Assembly (NCBI GenBank): GCA_013396915.1
Contig: VWZL01004993.1
Span: forward strand, 656-64,655
Direction of reading: 5' to 3'
Origin: Stercorarius parasiticus
Lineage: Eukaryota > Chordata > Aves > Charadriiformes > Stercorariidae
DNA length: 64,000 bases
Shown: positions 24,188 through 37,288 of the stretch, piece by piece
Layout: each line of letters begins with the position of its first letter
Numbering within the stretch: the stretch's first letter is position 1
Translations under genes and position numbers: made by a program
Notes under the pieces: generated by a model
Seen by the model: the letters and a program-made list of their open reading frames with translations, nothing else
Database searches by the model: none
Told to the model about the DNA's origin: nothing

Positions 24188-27100
24188 TTTGTTACTTTTT
24201 AATGATGCTTTGATATAAAACAAAAGGAATAGAGGTTGAATCGGATTCTCCAATAGGACACCATTGGTTATTTCATTATATGCAACACAATAATACTAAT
24301 TATTAAGTCAATAGGTGTACATTAACATGTTAAAAGAAATGTAATGAAGAGAGAAAAATAAGTTAATGTCTTCGTGGAGGTATTAATGATATCTTTTAAG
24401 GAAGAAAAGCCTTGGAAACAGTGCTGAGAAAATCCTATTAGACAAGACCTGCTGAGATACAGAATATCATTCTCGTAAGAAGTGCTGATATCTGAGAATT
24501 TGTTTTTGTTTCAATTTAGGGTGATATCAAATGTTTCTGATATGCCACACAAACATCAGTTTTAAAAAAGACTGAATTTCAGCAATATTTAATTTCATAA
24601 TTCTGTCACTGTGTTTTAGATTTCATTCTCTGTTTTTCAACCAGAGGATACATGGATAGTATATATGATTATCAGATTATTTGTGAAAGAAGTGTCAGTG
24701 TACAGTATATACTGCATTTGTCCCCAGTACAAATTTTTGAAATTGAGGGTGGTGAAGCCTTCAGGGGTGTGAATCTTCCCACGGCAATGTTAATCACAAC
24801 TGATATTATGAAAGATATTTAGACGTTAACTAAAACTATATTTTCTATTATATCTCCCTGAAAAAACACTTTCTAACTATTGAATAGGTTTTTACCGGGG
24901 AGCTGGTAGGAAAAAAAAAAAAGTCTTCTTTAAGGGGGGAAAAAAAAAAGCTGTGGTCAAAGGGAAGCTCCAGCCTGTAACCAGCCCCAGGGTTCCTCCT
25001 GGAGTCAGCGGAGGCAGAGGGGAGAGCTGCTGGGACTCACGCCTCCAAGTCATCTCCCAAAAGCAGGTGCCCAACGGGGCAGGGCTGACTCTGGTGGGAG
25101 GGTTTGTGGTGCCACTTTTGGTTTGCCTTGCAGCCCAGGGGCTGGAGCACTTGCCCGTAACACAGGAGAGCTGCGTTGCAGATCCACTGTACCCAGACTT
25201 GCTTCGGAGCGAGCGCTTTCAATACCAGAACACCATATCCAGGGCAGCAGTGCTGTAACTACCATCAAGGACGTCGTGTGCAGACTAGATGGGGACTAAC
25301 TTTTGGGGCTTCGCTTAGGAGGCAGGTTGACAGTCACTGAATGAGAGATAGTGAAGAAAGTAACCTTAGCTAAGATGCAAAGGAGGAGGAAGGCAAGGGT
25401 AAAGTCCAAACTGCTATTATTCAAGAGACAAAAAGGGCCATTAAAAATTTTGAAGAATGGTTTTAAAAAGTTAATGAAATACTACAGTAAAGCAGCCAAA
25501 GACGTAACTGTGGCAAAGCTCTAGCTTGTGATAATTAACAGCCTGTGAGCATTCAAAACTAATCCAGCAGCAGAATGAGAGAAGAAAGAATACAACCAGA
25601 ATTAATTCCGTCTAAATGGATGTAAGTGTTAAAGAAAATGAAAGGAAGATCCCTAAGGAGTCCATGAGAAGTCTTCTGTTGAGAGAGCTGCAACAGGAAG
25701 ATTTGGAAGAGCTGAATCCCTCCATAAAAGAAATGTGAAACAGAGAGAAGGTGCTGCCTCTGCTGAAAAACCATTTGTGTGCTCTGCCGCAAGTTCTCCA
25801 AAAGGACAAAGATCATAAGCTTGGGCAGCTGATTCAGACAATGTTAAAGAGAGAGAAAACAATAATCTTCCTTAAGTTTGCTATAGGAGAAGCATGTACC
25901 TCTTCTGAGCAATGGCTGAGCCAAAGAATCTGACACAGATCTGCTCCACTCAATATCTGAGTTTTAGTTTGGTCAACATCACAAAATGTGAATCCCTGAA
26001 GAACATAACAGCCATCTTCAACCAGCTCCTACTGTACCTTCCTGGAGATAACAATCCCTCATTTTCCTTTCCCCATTAAGCATAAAGCCATCAGAAATTA
26101 GCAATAAACATCAAAATCCAAAATACTTGTGACAAATATGTTAATTAGCTCACACTGTGGGTCTCTGTGATATCCTTGCAAGCAGTTTTCCTTGTGTCAC
26201 TGGACAGTGGAAAGTTCTTTTGTCTCAAACTTTTTACGTTTAGGAATCCGAAATCTGAAGATGATGCAGCTGTTTTCCAGTTTTGGACTTCTCTGGGCAA
26301 AATGAGCAATTCAGCACCCGGCAATGTCTCTGCCTTCCATTAACATTGAGATACCTGTTTTGCCCTCAGGTCTCAACGTAGTGTGAGCATAAATAATTGC
26401 ACTGTCATTCTCACAAAGAGTGCTAAGAGCTCTCAGGACCCTGAACTTGACTGACTTTGTTTTGCTTCATTTTTCTCTTCCTATACCCACAGTCAGATGT
26501 GTGCCCTGCTGTTGCTTTCTAACCATGCCCACGCTTTTGTTTTAAATTTTCTACTAAGTTCAGGTGTTCCCAGAAGACAGCCTTGGCTTTTCTTGGTGCT
26601 ATCTTTTTGCCTAACAGTCCAAAAAGCAGATCAGATTAGGACTCCATGATTTTATTTCTTTCATGGTATGTGCTATTATTAGATGTCTGATAGGTTTGGG
26701 ATAGGTGGGACTAGCAGTTGCATGTCTAAACCTGAACTTCCCTGCAAATTCCTTGTATTCATGACCATGAAGTTTTGGCAGTTCTCAGAGGTCTTTCTTA
26801 TATTGATAATAAAGGCTGAGACTGTGTTGCTGGTCTTAATTAATTAATGTAATTAATTAAGATTAATTAATTAGCTGTCAACTAAACCCAAAACATTCTG
26901 GAGTTTTCTGTGTAAAAATTCAAGTTGTCAAGCACATAATTTAATGTGGACTTTCCTCTCCTGCCCTTTTGTCAGATGCCATCAAGATTGTGGCTGCACC
27001 ATCAAATCTCTCCTCATTTATATTTAATTTGCAAATGATACACTTGTAGCTGGAAAAATAATCTCTCTGTTCTTACAGGCGGAGGTGGGAAAGTTGACAG

Positions 27101-30100
27101 GTCCCTTTTGGCAGTGGCAAAACGTGGTTTATGGTAATTTTGGCTAACCTTGGCCTCCCATAAATAAAACCCTGAAACTTTTTAACACCCACACTTTAAG
27201 TCTGATGCTCCTCCTGCTCTTCTTGAGTATATTAAACACTCCACTTGTTAGCAAGTGGGATGCATAAACCCCAATCTTGGCTATGATGGTGTAGGAGATC
27301 TATGCCCAGACCTTCTTGAAAGCGTCTGGAGACCACTTAGTTTGAGCTCACCTCCAGAAGTCTTTACTCTGGAACATGGATTCATTTAACACTTTCAGTT
27401 TCTCTTTACTACAATTTGTATCCTATGTCCCTTGCCTGTCTCTGCACCCTATTGCTTCTTGGTGCTGGTGACACACCCACATCACGTAGGTATTCCCTTC
27501 ACAATCCAGTCCTTGGGTCCCTCTCTCTCCTGCCAGAGGAGATGTGGCAGCCTGTGCCACGCTGACCATTTCTGACCAGCTGCAGTAGGTAATTTCCCTT
27601 CCACAGAGCCTATGGTTCGCTTATGTTTAACGCAGAAGCACTGATTTTCTCTAAAGCTTCTCAGACCATTAAAGCTGTGTTCTCTCATTGGGTTTTCTTT
27701 TTCACATCAGCACCTCCAATGGGTAGATCTCAGGGGTTTATCTACTATGAAGAAAAGTTGTATTTTCTAGTGAAAATGCACAGGGTGCTTCACACAGCCT
27801 GAGAAAACAGTGTTTCCCAAGGGGGTATTGAACATGCTCAGACGAGTGCTCTGTTTTCCTAAGGACACCTGCCAGAACCTTGCTGACATGTCAAGCGTTG
27901 AAAAATGTTTGGCATCAGCCCTCTCTCACAGAATTTCTCCCCTTGTTGACAGTAGGAAACAGCCATGTTATGCATATTTCTTTAATTCTCTTGGCTCCCT
28001 ACATAGCAAAGTGTCTCATGTGTTTTCTTCTATAACCACTGATTCCCAAAGAGAAGAGAATATCCAGCTCTCCTCTCGGTCCAGGCTTTAAGGGAAAGGG
28101 AACTTCAGATCAGGAGGTGAATGAAGACAGAAGAAGGCCCTTTTTCACCTTTTCCTCGGATGGGAACTTTCTTCTCTGATGGAAAATACTTTCCATGGAA
28201 TGCTGGTTGTCTTGGTCCGTTGTCCCACTAATCATGCCATGCCAGTGCCTTCATAATCAGACTAAGGGCATAATGTTTTGGGTTTTTTTCAGTTTGGCAT
28301 TGGGTACATTTCCTTGAGTGTTGTTACAACTTCTGTATCTTCCACTCTGTCCTGTATTCACGGTTTATTTCACATTTTACCTTAATGAGTTGTTGTTCAC
28401 CAGCATAAATTCCCATTTACCTTCTGATGACCATAGGGCAAAAACTTCTTAAAGCACCACTGTTTTGCATGCAAATATCTATCTCTGCCTTCAGAGCCTC
28501 ATATTTCTCTTCACATTGCAAAAGAGGCAAATTGGCCGGTAAAAAAGCTCTTTTTTATTTGGTAGGGAAATAGTAGACAGAGCTCCACGTTTCTCTGTGC
28601 AAAGTTCTTCTCTCATGCACAATTTTTGCTTTTTGACTATTTGTGCCTCAACAAGATCCTCTGGCCAATTGCTTCCTGTAGTAGTCAGACTACCTTCCGC
28701 CAATCAAAACATTATGCACAGCTATCAGACATTATTATCAACACCTATCCTGCAGTAGTTCTTTTGTTTGTGATGAGTAATTTAACACTCAACACTCTGA
28801 AACCTAAAGCTAATATTGTGAAGTACTCCAAGGAAACAAATTGTATATATCTTAAACTCTCGATAATCATGTGGTAGTTTGGGGATGCTATTACACTGTG
28901 GGTTTTCAGAAAACAAAACAAAACAACAAAAAGCTCTGTTCCTGATGCAGGCAAGGATCCCTTGTTTTCCCTGTGCTGGGGCTGAGCATCAGCGGCTGGT
29001 GGTACCCTCCTGGCACTAGGAAGGCAAGATGGCGCATTGGTGTTCCCTCATCAGCAGGCTTTAGTCTGCTTTGGAGTTCATTGATCCAAACGGAAACCTT
29101 CTGCATTCATTCAACTTGCAGCTGGTGAGACAGTCCATTCTTTAATCTGCTTAACATCTGACTCCTGGCATTTGACCAGTATCACAAGCTTTTGTGAGCT
29201 TCCAAAATGTTACCACTTTGCCGAACAAGATTCTCTCTCTCTCCCCTTCCAGGGACCTACTGCCTTCAACAGTGGTTTTTGGCTGTCACCATCTTTCTCT
29301 CTCAGTGTTGTAACTAAACTGCTTGACTACACTGAGCAGTGCAAGAGCCAAATATTGACGGGCTTTGCTGTCTAAAGGCTACGTAAGCAATAAAGTATCC
29401 ATTCTTCTACCCAGTTACCAGTTAAGAAAAAGAAATTTAGTTGTCAAATGTGATATTTCCTTGGTGAATCCCTCCTAGTCACCTTAATTTCTCCTTAACA
29501 CTGAGTTTAGAAATGTATGAGGGACCGGTACAGCTCTGACTGGCATCAGCTGCCTATTAAAATAATGTCCCAACGAAAAATGCCTTGAGATAGCTGCTAC
29601 TTTTTGTTTTGTGGATATTAGGCCTGCTATTAGAGCAAAGTTACTACCTGAGCCATAAGCCTCAGAGGTGGATGCAGAGTTTTCTGAATTGCAGGAGGTA
29701 TAAATGGTCTTCCCTACGGATTCACTGGTGTAAGCTGAGAACAGTGAGAACAGTTGGTATGGCCAGACTGTCGTCTCCGTTCCCAGCCTCTACTGTCGGC
29801 AATCTTCATGTGCTCGATTGTCTATATTCCCCCTCCTCAGAACAAATATAATTCTTCCCTTTAGCATCTCTCACATCTCCCCTTGTCTAACAGCGATCTC
29901 TGTTCCTCATATAATTCCTCTCTCTAATTTATCAATAGTTTCGTACTCCTAATATGGATTTCAGCTGCCACCTTCTACTTCAGGCATTTTGTCTTTGCCA
30001 ACTTGTAAGCCTCAGATAATTCAATGCCATATTCAGTCCTACATTTTACTCTGGCCTCCTCTCTCTCCTCACTGTGACTTCCGAGACTGGGTATTGTTTT

Positions 30101-30597
30101 TACTGTTTTTTAAAAAAGGTTTTATTATGCAGTCGACATCTTCTTTTGAAACTTACTGCTCTCTAACTCACATGTGTTGGGGCAACCTAGACAGGTGACA
30201 GCTATCCTTGCCTTCTGATGTGCACAGCGTGCTCTTTGGGATCATGGGCTTGCACAGACCCAGCGTAGGTGCGTGCAGCACCATTGAGTGGCTTCAGCCA
30301 GGACAGCCCAGCTTTTGGGGTAGAAACCAGAGGGACAGCAGTAGAAGGGTATCAGTCTGTGTGTAGGCTCACATGGTGAAGAGACAGGGTGCATCCAGAA
30401 GAAACTCCTGAGTCTGGGAAGCCAGAAGTCCTCCTAGGTAAAGTAGAAAAGCTTTAGCCATGAAGAGCTCTGCGGCACCTAGGAATAGCATTAACGATGT
30501 AAATCCAAACTGCTGTGTTGAGTAGCAATGCAGGATAGAGCAAGTCTAGGGAGTCCCATGGCACAATGCAGGCTGTTGAAAGATCAAGAAGATCTCA
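24188..30597. other. Unique non-coding DNA, no gene recognised
   Basis: Long single-copy stretch. A GC-richer island at about 24950-25260 lacks clear CpG-island density. From 25376 to 25933 several plus-strand open pieces look protein-like but are split by stops (see findings). A perfect 12-bp inverted repeat of TAAT units sits at 26835-26861. No repeat family is identified with confidence. Confidence 0.4.
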
Positions 30598-31093
30598 GTG
30601 CAAGAAGGACATGGACCTGTTGGAACAGGTCCAGCAGAGGGCCATGAAGATGATCAGACGGCTGGAGCACCTCTCCTGTGAGTACAGGCTGAGAGACTTG
30701 GGGTTGTTCAGCCTGGAGAAGAGAAGGCTCCGGGGAGACCTTATAGCGGCCTTCCAGTACCTAAAGGGGGCCTACAGGAGAGATGGGGAGGGACTCTTTG
30801 TCAGGGAGTGTAGTGATAGGATGAGGGGTAACAGTTTCAAACTGAAGGAGGGTAGATTTAGATTGGATATCAGAAAGAAATTCTTTCCTGTGAGGGTGGT
30901 GAGACACTGGAACAGGTTGTCCAGGAAAGCTGTGGGTGCCCCATCCCTGGACGTGTTCAAGGCCAGGCTGGATGGGGCTTTGAGCAGTCTGGTGTAGTGG
31001 GAGGTGTCCCTGCCTGTGGCAGGGGGGTTGAAACTAGAGGATCTTTAAGGTCCCTTCCAACCCAAACCATTCTGTGATTCTGTAATTCTGTGA
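30598..31093 (+). mobile_element. CR1 LINE, 5'-truncated, comparatively young copy
   Basis: A clear CR1 3' end. It starts within the last part of ORF2, downstream of the catalytic reverse-transcriptase core. The frame is uninterrupted through [30 protein letters not shown] and [10 protein letters not shown] to a TAG ending at 30997. The 3' UTR follows (GGGGGGTTGAAACTAGAGG, then TCCCTTCCAACCCAAACC), with ATTCTGTG octamers at the end. The preserved frame and near-consensus tail suggest a fairly recent insertion compared with the other copies here. It cannot encode a functional protein because the catalytic part and 5' end are missing. Confidence 0.95.
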
Positions 31094-31349
31094 TCAAGGA
31101 AGCAGAATGGTCAGGCCCAGAACAAGAAAGCAAATGCCTCAGGAAAAGGAGCTGCTTCTTTTGGTTTGCTAAATATAAGCCAAACAGAAAAATTAATAGT
31201 CAATAGTGTGGTTTTAGCAGACTAGGAATTCAACAACCCCTCCCAATGCAATGCTCTGCCACGAGGGGCACATCCTGGCTGTACAAACATCGAAGTAATG
31301 AATGAAAGTAGAAGGGTGATGGCACTTGCGTACATTGTTCTGCCAAGAC

Positions 31350-31865
31350 AACAGCTAGGATATGGGGTTTGAAAATGTTTGAAAAAATGGAGAAAGTGCT
31401 GAAAAAATTGCAGTAAGTGATTTAAGAACTGGAAAAAGAATCTTTTTTCTTTATCTTATGAGAAGGAAAATTGAGAAGAGATTTGATTAGAGCACATAAA
31501 TCCCTTTCCTGGGAGAAAACACTGAGCACTGAAGTGATCTTGAATTTAGTAGAGAACGAAACTGCGGTTGAATCTGAAGCTAAGTCAGTTCAGGACAGAA
31601 GTCAGATACCATTTTTTTTTTAATAGTGAGTGGGATTAACCATTCACACTAACTACCGTGCAATAGATTTTCTGTCTCCAGCTATTGTCAGATCAAGACC
31701 AGATATTCTGCTAGAAGTTATGCATTAGTCAAACACAAATTATCCTTTCATCAAACAGAAGTTATTGGGCTCCATACAGAATTAATTGGGTGATGAAGTA
31801 ATAGCTTTAATATACTGCAGATCAAATTTTATGATCTAATAGTCCGTTTTGGCAGTGGAATCTAA
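31350..31865 (+). mobile_element. Ancient CR1-family LINE 3' fragment
   Basis: This copy belongs to a much older CR1 branch than its left neighbour. It is recognised by TCAAGACCAGATATTCTGCT followed by ATGCATTAGTCAAACACA, then TTATTGGGCTCCATACAG and GAATTAATTGGGTGA. It ends with TGATCTAATAGTCCGTTTTG. This is the 3' untranslated phrasing of amniote-wide CR1 elements shared with turtles and crocodilians. The upstream portion (31380-31500) is degenerate coding sequence, and the left boundary is approximate. Confidence 0.75.
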
Positions 31866-32164
31866 ATGCACACGTGTAGATTTAAATGTCCAAATCTAGG
31901 GACCCAGGCTTGGCGTTTTCAGACAGTTCCTGTGAGTGTGTGTTTGTTAGGATCACAGAGTTTGCTGTATTCAATTATAGGTTTCTCCATCATCTCTTAA
32001 GTCCCATCTCCCACATCAGGTCACATCTGTGTGGATTATTCCCTTGCTATCCTCCTAATTAGCTGCACAAGCACACTTCAAATTCCACAAACATGAGTTC
32101 TGTAAACAGTGTATGTGTTCTAGCTGCCCATAAACTTTGACGAATCAACCCTCAGAATATCCCT

Positions 32165-32300
32165 GGTCCCCTTAAGGAAGTTCTTATTCCCATTGAATAA
32201 AATGAGGCACCAATGAATGAAATGAGGACACTGAGGCACTCAGAGGTTCTGATTTTGAACAAACTCCACATTCAGGACTTTGCTCACAAGAGCCGGTGCT
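32165..32300 (-). repeat. Possible MIR/CORE-SINE-like fragment
   Basis: CCCATTGAATAAAATGAGGC and AATGAGGACACTGAGGCACT resemble the reverse complement of the MIR core (..TGTGCCTCAGTTTCCTCATC..). The match is short and the area is partly duplicated, so confidence is low. Confidence 0.3.
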
Positions 32301-32340
32301 GAAGTTGAACAAGAAATTTTGCTTCTGTTTGTCTGTGCAA

Positions 32341-32500
32341 ATGCCCCATCCCTGGAAGTGTTCAAGGCCAGGCTGGATGGGGCTTTGAGCAGCCTGGTCT
32401 AGTGGGAGGTGTCCCTTCCCATGGCAGGGGGGTTGGAACTAGGTGATCTTTAAGGTCCCTTCCAACCCAAACCATTCCATGATTCTATGATTCTATGATT
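32341..32500 (+). mobile_element. CR1 LINE 3' tail, short young copy
   Basis: Near-consensus final 160 bases of CR1. It begins at GCCCCATCCCTGGAAGTGTT, continues through GGCTGGATGGGGCTTTGAGC and AGGTCCCTTCCAACCCAAAC, and ends with three ATTCTATG-like octamers. It is closely similar to the last part of the copy at 30598-31093 and is extremely 5'-truncated, as is usual for CR1. Confidence 0.95.
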
Positions 32501-35104
32501 TCATATTTCAGCTGCTTATCTAGCCTGCCCCGTCGTGGGCTCAGCACAGCTCAGCTGAAAGCAGTGGTGACACGAATGATCTTTTAAAAATTCTTAGCAG
32601 TTAGCTAAATAAATACATTTAGATGTCCAGTGTCTGGAGAACTCTCATAGAGTAATTCTTAGCTATGTTTTGATGCCTTAAGACTACAAATTAGGAGATT
32701 TTGCTTGGGAACATCTACATAAGTATTTACAAGATCAGGTAATGTATTGCAGAACTGCAGAGGTCTCTGTCTTCAGTGAAAAGCAGGATGAATACTCAAG
32801 CCGTGTCCGACTTGACCAGACATAACCCATGGTTCAAGACTTCTTTGGCCATCCAGGCCTGCAAGTGAGAAAGTCATGGAGGTTATCTCACCCCTAATGA
32901 CCTCAACTGGAGCCTATTCACAGCTCAGTTATTATGACTGCACGTGCAGGAGGAAAAGATGTAACCTGGACTACTCTGTACATACAGTACATGTACCAGC
33001 ACTATGGTGATGGGAACAGGAGAATACGTATATGCAGTATATTATTAAAACTACCACATGAGCCTAATGCAATATATTCACTGCAGAGTGGAGAGGTTCA
33101 CTTGACAATGATGTTGTGAACATTAAACATTTTTAGGTCATGGAGCAGTAGAGGTATTCCTCAGGATAAGTTCATGACAAAGCTGGAGGGTTAATCTACA
33201 AACTGATTGGCAGGTAAACTAACTTTTCCCCTGAGAATACTAACAGTTAGAGATTATCTACTTTGTAATTAGAGAAGTGACTGAAACACATGTAGGTATA
33301 GCTGAATCACATTCTTGACTTCAGTAACTTCAGATAAGGCCTAAATTACCCTGTGCCTACTGTCAGGAGATGAGCAGATGATGCCATTTGCTGTACTACC
33401 TTAAATTTCTCATGCTTTGACCTCGGGGATGTCTCCAAAGACAAAGTATTAAAAGAAACAAAACCATTTAGAAATTCCTTGATATTTCAGTGCTTGGCAT
33501 CTCAGTTTCAGGAGGAAAATGGCCGTGGCGCTATGACAAAGCAGTAACTTTGTACAACATGGATCTTTCCATTGGTAGGTCTAATCTGTTTTACTTTTTC
33601 CACAGCTATTCACAGCTTTGTTGCTTCTTAGCCCAAAGTCATCCAGAAGCCTGTGATTTTCAGGCTTGTTCCCAAGTTCCCAGCAGCACTGGCTGGAACT
33701 GGGACTCCTCTCAGCAGCCTCCACTGCCACCAACCATGTGCCAGGGTTGGCTGCTTTGTTGGCTGTATTTTACTCGTTTTACTGGTAAGTCCGAGGCAGA
33801 GGGTTTGAAACTCTTTCTGAGCTCACACTGATGGGAGATCACTAATCTGAGACCATTGAGCGGGCCAGCGTGGGGCTTCAGAGCAATTCCTCCGTTTCAT
33901 GATAGTTGAGTTGGCTTTTGGCCCCCATCGATCCCAGCTGGCCCAAGAAATGGTAAATACCCAAAACAGTGAGAAATCAGGTCTGGAGGTACACAAACTT
34001 TCTTCCTGGGGCCCTACAGTGATTAAACTAATTACTCAGGGGAAATGCTTAAAAATGGTATCCTGATGCTATAGGCCTTCCTAGCGGTCAATTCAGGGAA
34101 ACATTTAAATCAAAAGGATAGATGTACCAAATGGAATTCAGCTGGAGGGAAAAACACAATCAGAAATCAAATAAAACCAATTAAAACTGAGTACCTAATA
34201 CATTTGTTTTGAGAACAAATTCCCCGTGCAACAAAAAGTAAAATTCAACAGAAAGCTAACATGATAAAATAATACAACCAGAAAACGAATACTTTCTCTT
34301 TATATCAAATCAATAACTGTATCACTGAAGTGCAGAGTCCTCTTAAATAAACACTTTCCGAAATAATTTGGTGCAGTTAAATTATCTGTAGAATATTTTT
34401 CTGTTCCAGGGCATTTACCATGGGCTGTCACAAATCCCAGCTCCAAAGGACAGGGGGTGATATTCTTGATCTCTGATCGTCAGAGAGCCTGAAGCATTTG
34501 AAGAGCAGCCACCAGAATGAAGGACTGCTTAATACCTTTAAATAAGGAGAAGATTGACTTTTTAAAATGAAAGATACCTTATTGAAATTCTTTACAGAAC
34601 AAGAAAATAGACTCTTAGCAGAATTTTCTATTTGTTTGGATGTCAAGCAGAGAATAGCTTTATATTATTGGCAAACAGTGCTATTCTACACAAATACCTT
34701 AAATGTGTAATTAATGAGTCGAAGCTGGTATAATTTTGTCCTGCTACAGAATGAGGAGAGGCACTGGCTGAGGCCGTTCCGTACGTACATGTGATAGGGA
34801 AAAGCCCTCCTTCTGGAGGGTTTGCAGCTTCTCTCAACGAGGTGTCAGCAGGAATGGCCAGGGTGCAGGGCCAGACTGCGTAGCCCACGATCAAGCTATG
34901 AAAGATGCTTCAGGGAAGGGAATTAGCTGTCCACAAAAAGCAGACAGGCAGCCAGTTGCTTCCTGTAAAGATCCCATGACAAGTTCTGTGCACAGACTTC
35001 TACCCAATTCACGCGGTTTTTGGGCTGGAAATGTCTTTGGCATCATCGGACCTCCAAAAATTTGTGTCAGCTCCGCAAACACTGGCACAGACTGAAGCTG
35101 GGAG
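32501..35104. other. Unique non-coding DNA with an exon-like segment
   Basis: AT-rich to average composition. The segment 33606-33784 has good splice-site sequences at both ends (see findings). No recognised gene or repeat family. Confidence 0.35.
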
Positions 35105-35200
35105 AAAGCGAGGCTTATTTTATCATTTTACAGACAGGAAACTGGAGCACATGCAAGTCGAGGGTGCAATTCAAGAGCCTAAATATAAGCACCTACTGCC
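35105..35200 (-). repeat. MIR-like SINE fragment
   Basis: The TTATCATTTTACAGACAGGA segment followed by AACTGGAGCAC reads as the reverse complement of the MIR core region (..GTGCCTCAGTTTCCTCATCTGTAAAAT..). The flanks are too decayed to set exact ends. Confidence 0.4.
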
Positions 35201-37288
35201 ATTGTAAACAGCTGAAGGGATCCAAAACATCCACGTGGGGCTGGCAGAGGCAGGCAGGACCTACAGGAGGCACACAGTCTGCCCAGCTGGAGGCTGGGCA
35301 GTATACCAAACGGGGCACGTAAAATGGCTTTATGTTTATAAACCTGAATTGCTCTCTGAATGATTGTTCATGGACTGAACACCTACTGCAGGGCAGGAAT
35401 TGGAAAGCAAGTGTTTTGAGAGGTGGTCCACTTGCTTTCGCATCTACTCTTCAAAAATATGTATAATTCAAGTAGCCTTTACCATGTGACAGCATGGACA
35501 CCTCTGTTCCTTTCTGTCCAACACAGAGCAACATTTCTGAGAAGAACCCTAGGTTCCTCAGATTTGTATCCAAACGTAATAAAGGGAATCCATCCTATTT
35601 GTAAATGTGTAAAATCTGTGCATTGCAAAAGCAGCCAATAACGTGCCGATTTCAGCTCAAGATTTCAAATCTAGAAAAAGGTTTACGAATTTGGTCCTTC
35701 TAAAGGCAGCTAATTTCTTTCTCAGAATGTCCTTTATGTGAGAATTTCCTGAGCTTGGGAAATCCCATCAGGAACAGTTCAGCTTAAATATTTCCTCTCC
35801 AGCCCATTCTAACTGCCATCTATTAAATGACTTTGTGGCTTCCCAACACTGTAGGCAGCTTAATTGAAAATTTGATTAAGTGAAATAATCGCCTGTTGTA
35901 CAGCAAGAATGAGAATTTTTGTGGGAGAGCTGGTTTTTTGTCATTTATCTCTGTCAGACCACTGTGTTTTGATGCACATTGGAATTGATGTCATTGCTGA
36001 CAAATCAGTCCCTGCCCATCCTTTGCTATTATTATGTTTTCCACTGACATTTCTGAGAAAATAATAAAGATCTTAAAGTTTCTTAAGGACAAGATCCACA
36101 GTCCCAGTATCAGCTCTGGGTGATCTCTAACTACATATCACTAGTAAGGATTTAGCCAATTGAGTTGTTGTAGCTTAACTAAAATAGCTTCAGCAGAGTT
36201 GGAGGGTATATCAGCTTTCAAACAAGATAGGAGATATCTCTCAGAGATGTGGAGAGCAGCTCTCCTCATTGAGTCCTATCCTATCACATAGCGTAGCATA
36301 ACCACAAGTTTTGACTTGGGAGAAACCCTTGAATTCAGTCAGGCGTCAGAGCTGGACACAACACGAGGATAGTGGCTTTTGGTTAACTGCTCAGTTAGCG
36401 CTGTGTGGGACAGAAGCTCTTTAGTGCCATGTACCTCTATATTTCCAGTAGAGGGCTGGGCATTCTCAACAGGTGGCTTTGGGCAGCTTTCCCTATCTCC
36501 CAAACCAGACTGCTGTCAAGTTCATGGGCATGAATTCAGGTGTTACAGGCAGTGAGGCTGAACAGTCTGGCAAGGAACCGTAGCCAGGAAGGAAATGGGA
36601 AGGAGAGAGAAAGAGGAAGGAAATAGCCCGTTGCATCAACACCTAGAAATGGGTAAGAAGAGACCACCATATCACAATACAATGCCAGTGTACAAAACCA
36701 AGCACTTTCTGTTTTTTTCCCATGTTTCAGGGGTTTGTGTTGTTAATGAACATTGTTCTGTTTACAGTGCTACATTAGTGTGATTTTCTTGGGTGCAAAA
36801 AATCATCGTGTCGCCCAGTACACGTAAGTATTTAGGAGGAAAATATGTTCTGATATTTTACATCAGTCAGTTTTAGAGAACTACTGGCTGATAAAATATT
36901 TCTGTTGACCAAAAGGAAGGTTTCAAAAAATGGTGGTATAAATAAGTTAGTTGGTCTTGATGGTGTTATCAATAGGTTTTTCATCTTGACTAACGTTTGA
37001 AATCCAGGTTCAATGGTATGTCAGACTTACAAATATGGATGACAGTTTATCAGGACAATTGGGAATAGGGCAAAATATGATAGACAGCATTCCAGATGGA
37101 GAAAAATAGTTGACCACCAGTGTTTGCACTAGTGTCAAGCATCAATGGATAAACAAGACACATACTTCTGAGTGATCTGTGGTCTCAGAGGATTATGAAT
37201 TTTCGAATCCCAGTGCTGGATAAACATTGTATTAGAAATACTGAGATGTACTGATAGAGATAAATAAGGTATTCAGAATGCCTTGGAA
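35201..37288. other. Unique non-coding DNA, no gene recognised
   Basis: AT-rich sequence. A strong AG acceptor after a long pyrimidine tract at 36729-36730 pairs with a GTAAGT donor at 36824, but no frame between them is open. Nothing else is recognised. Confidence 0.35.

Noticed and set aside
26309..26332. RE1/NRSE-like left half-site (TTCAGCACC)
   Set aside because: Only the left half matches. The right half is poor and spacing is off by one base.
37201..37225. tRNA B-box-like TTCGAATCCCAGTG
   Set aside because: No A-box at the right distance and the surrounding sequence does not fold as a cloverleaf. Probably chance or SINE debris.
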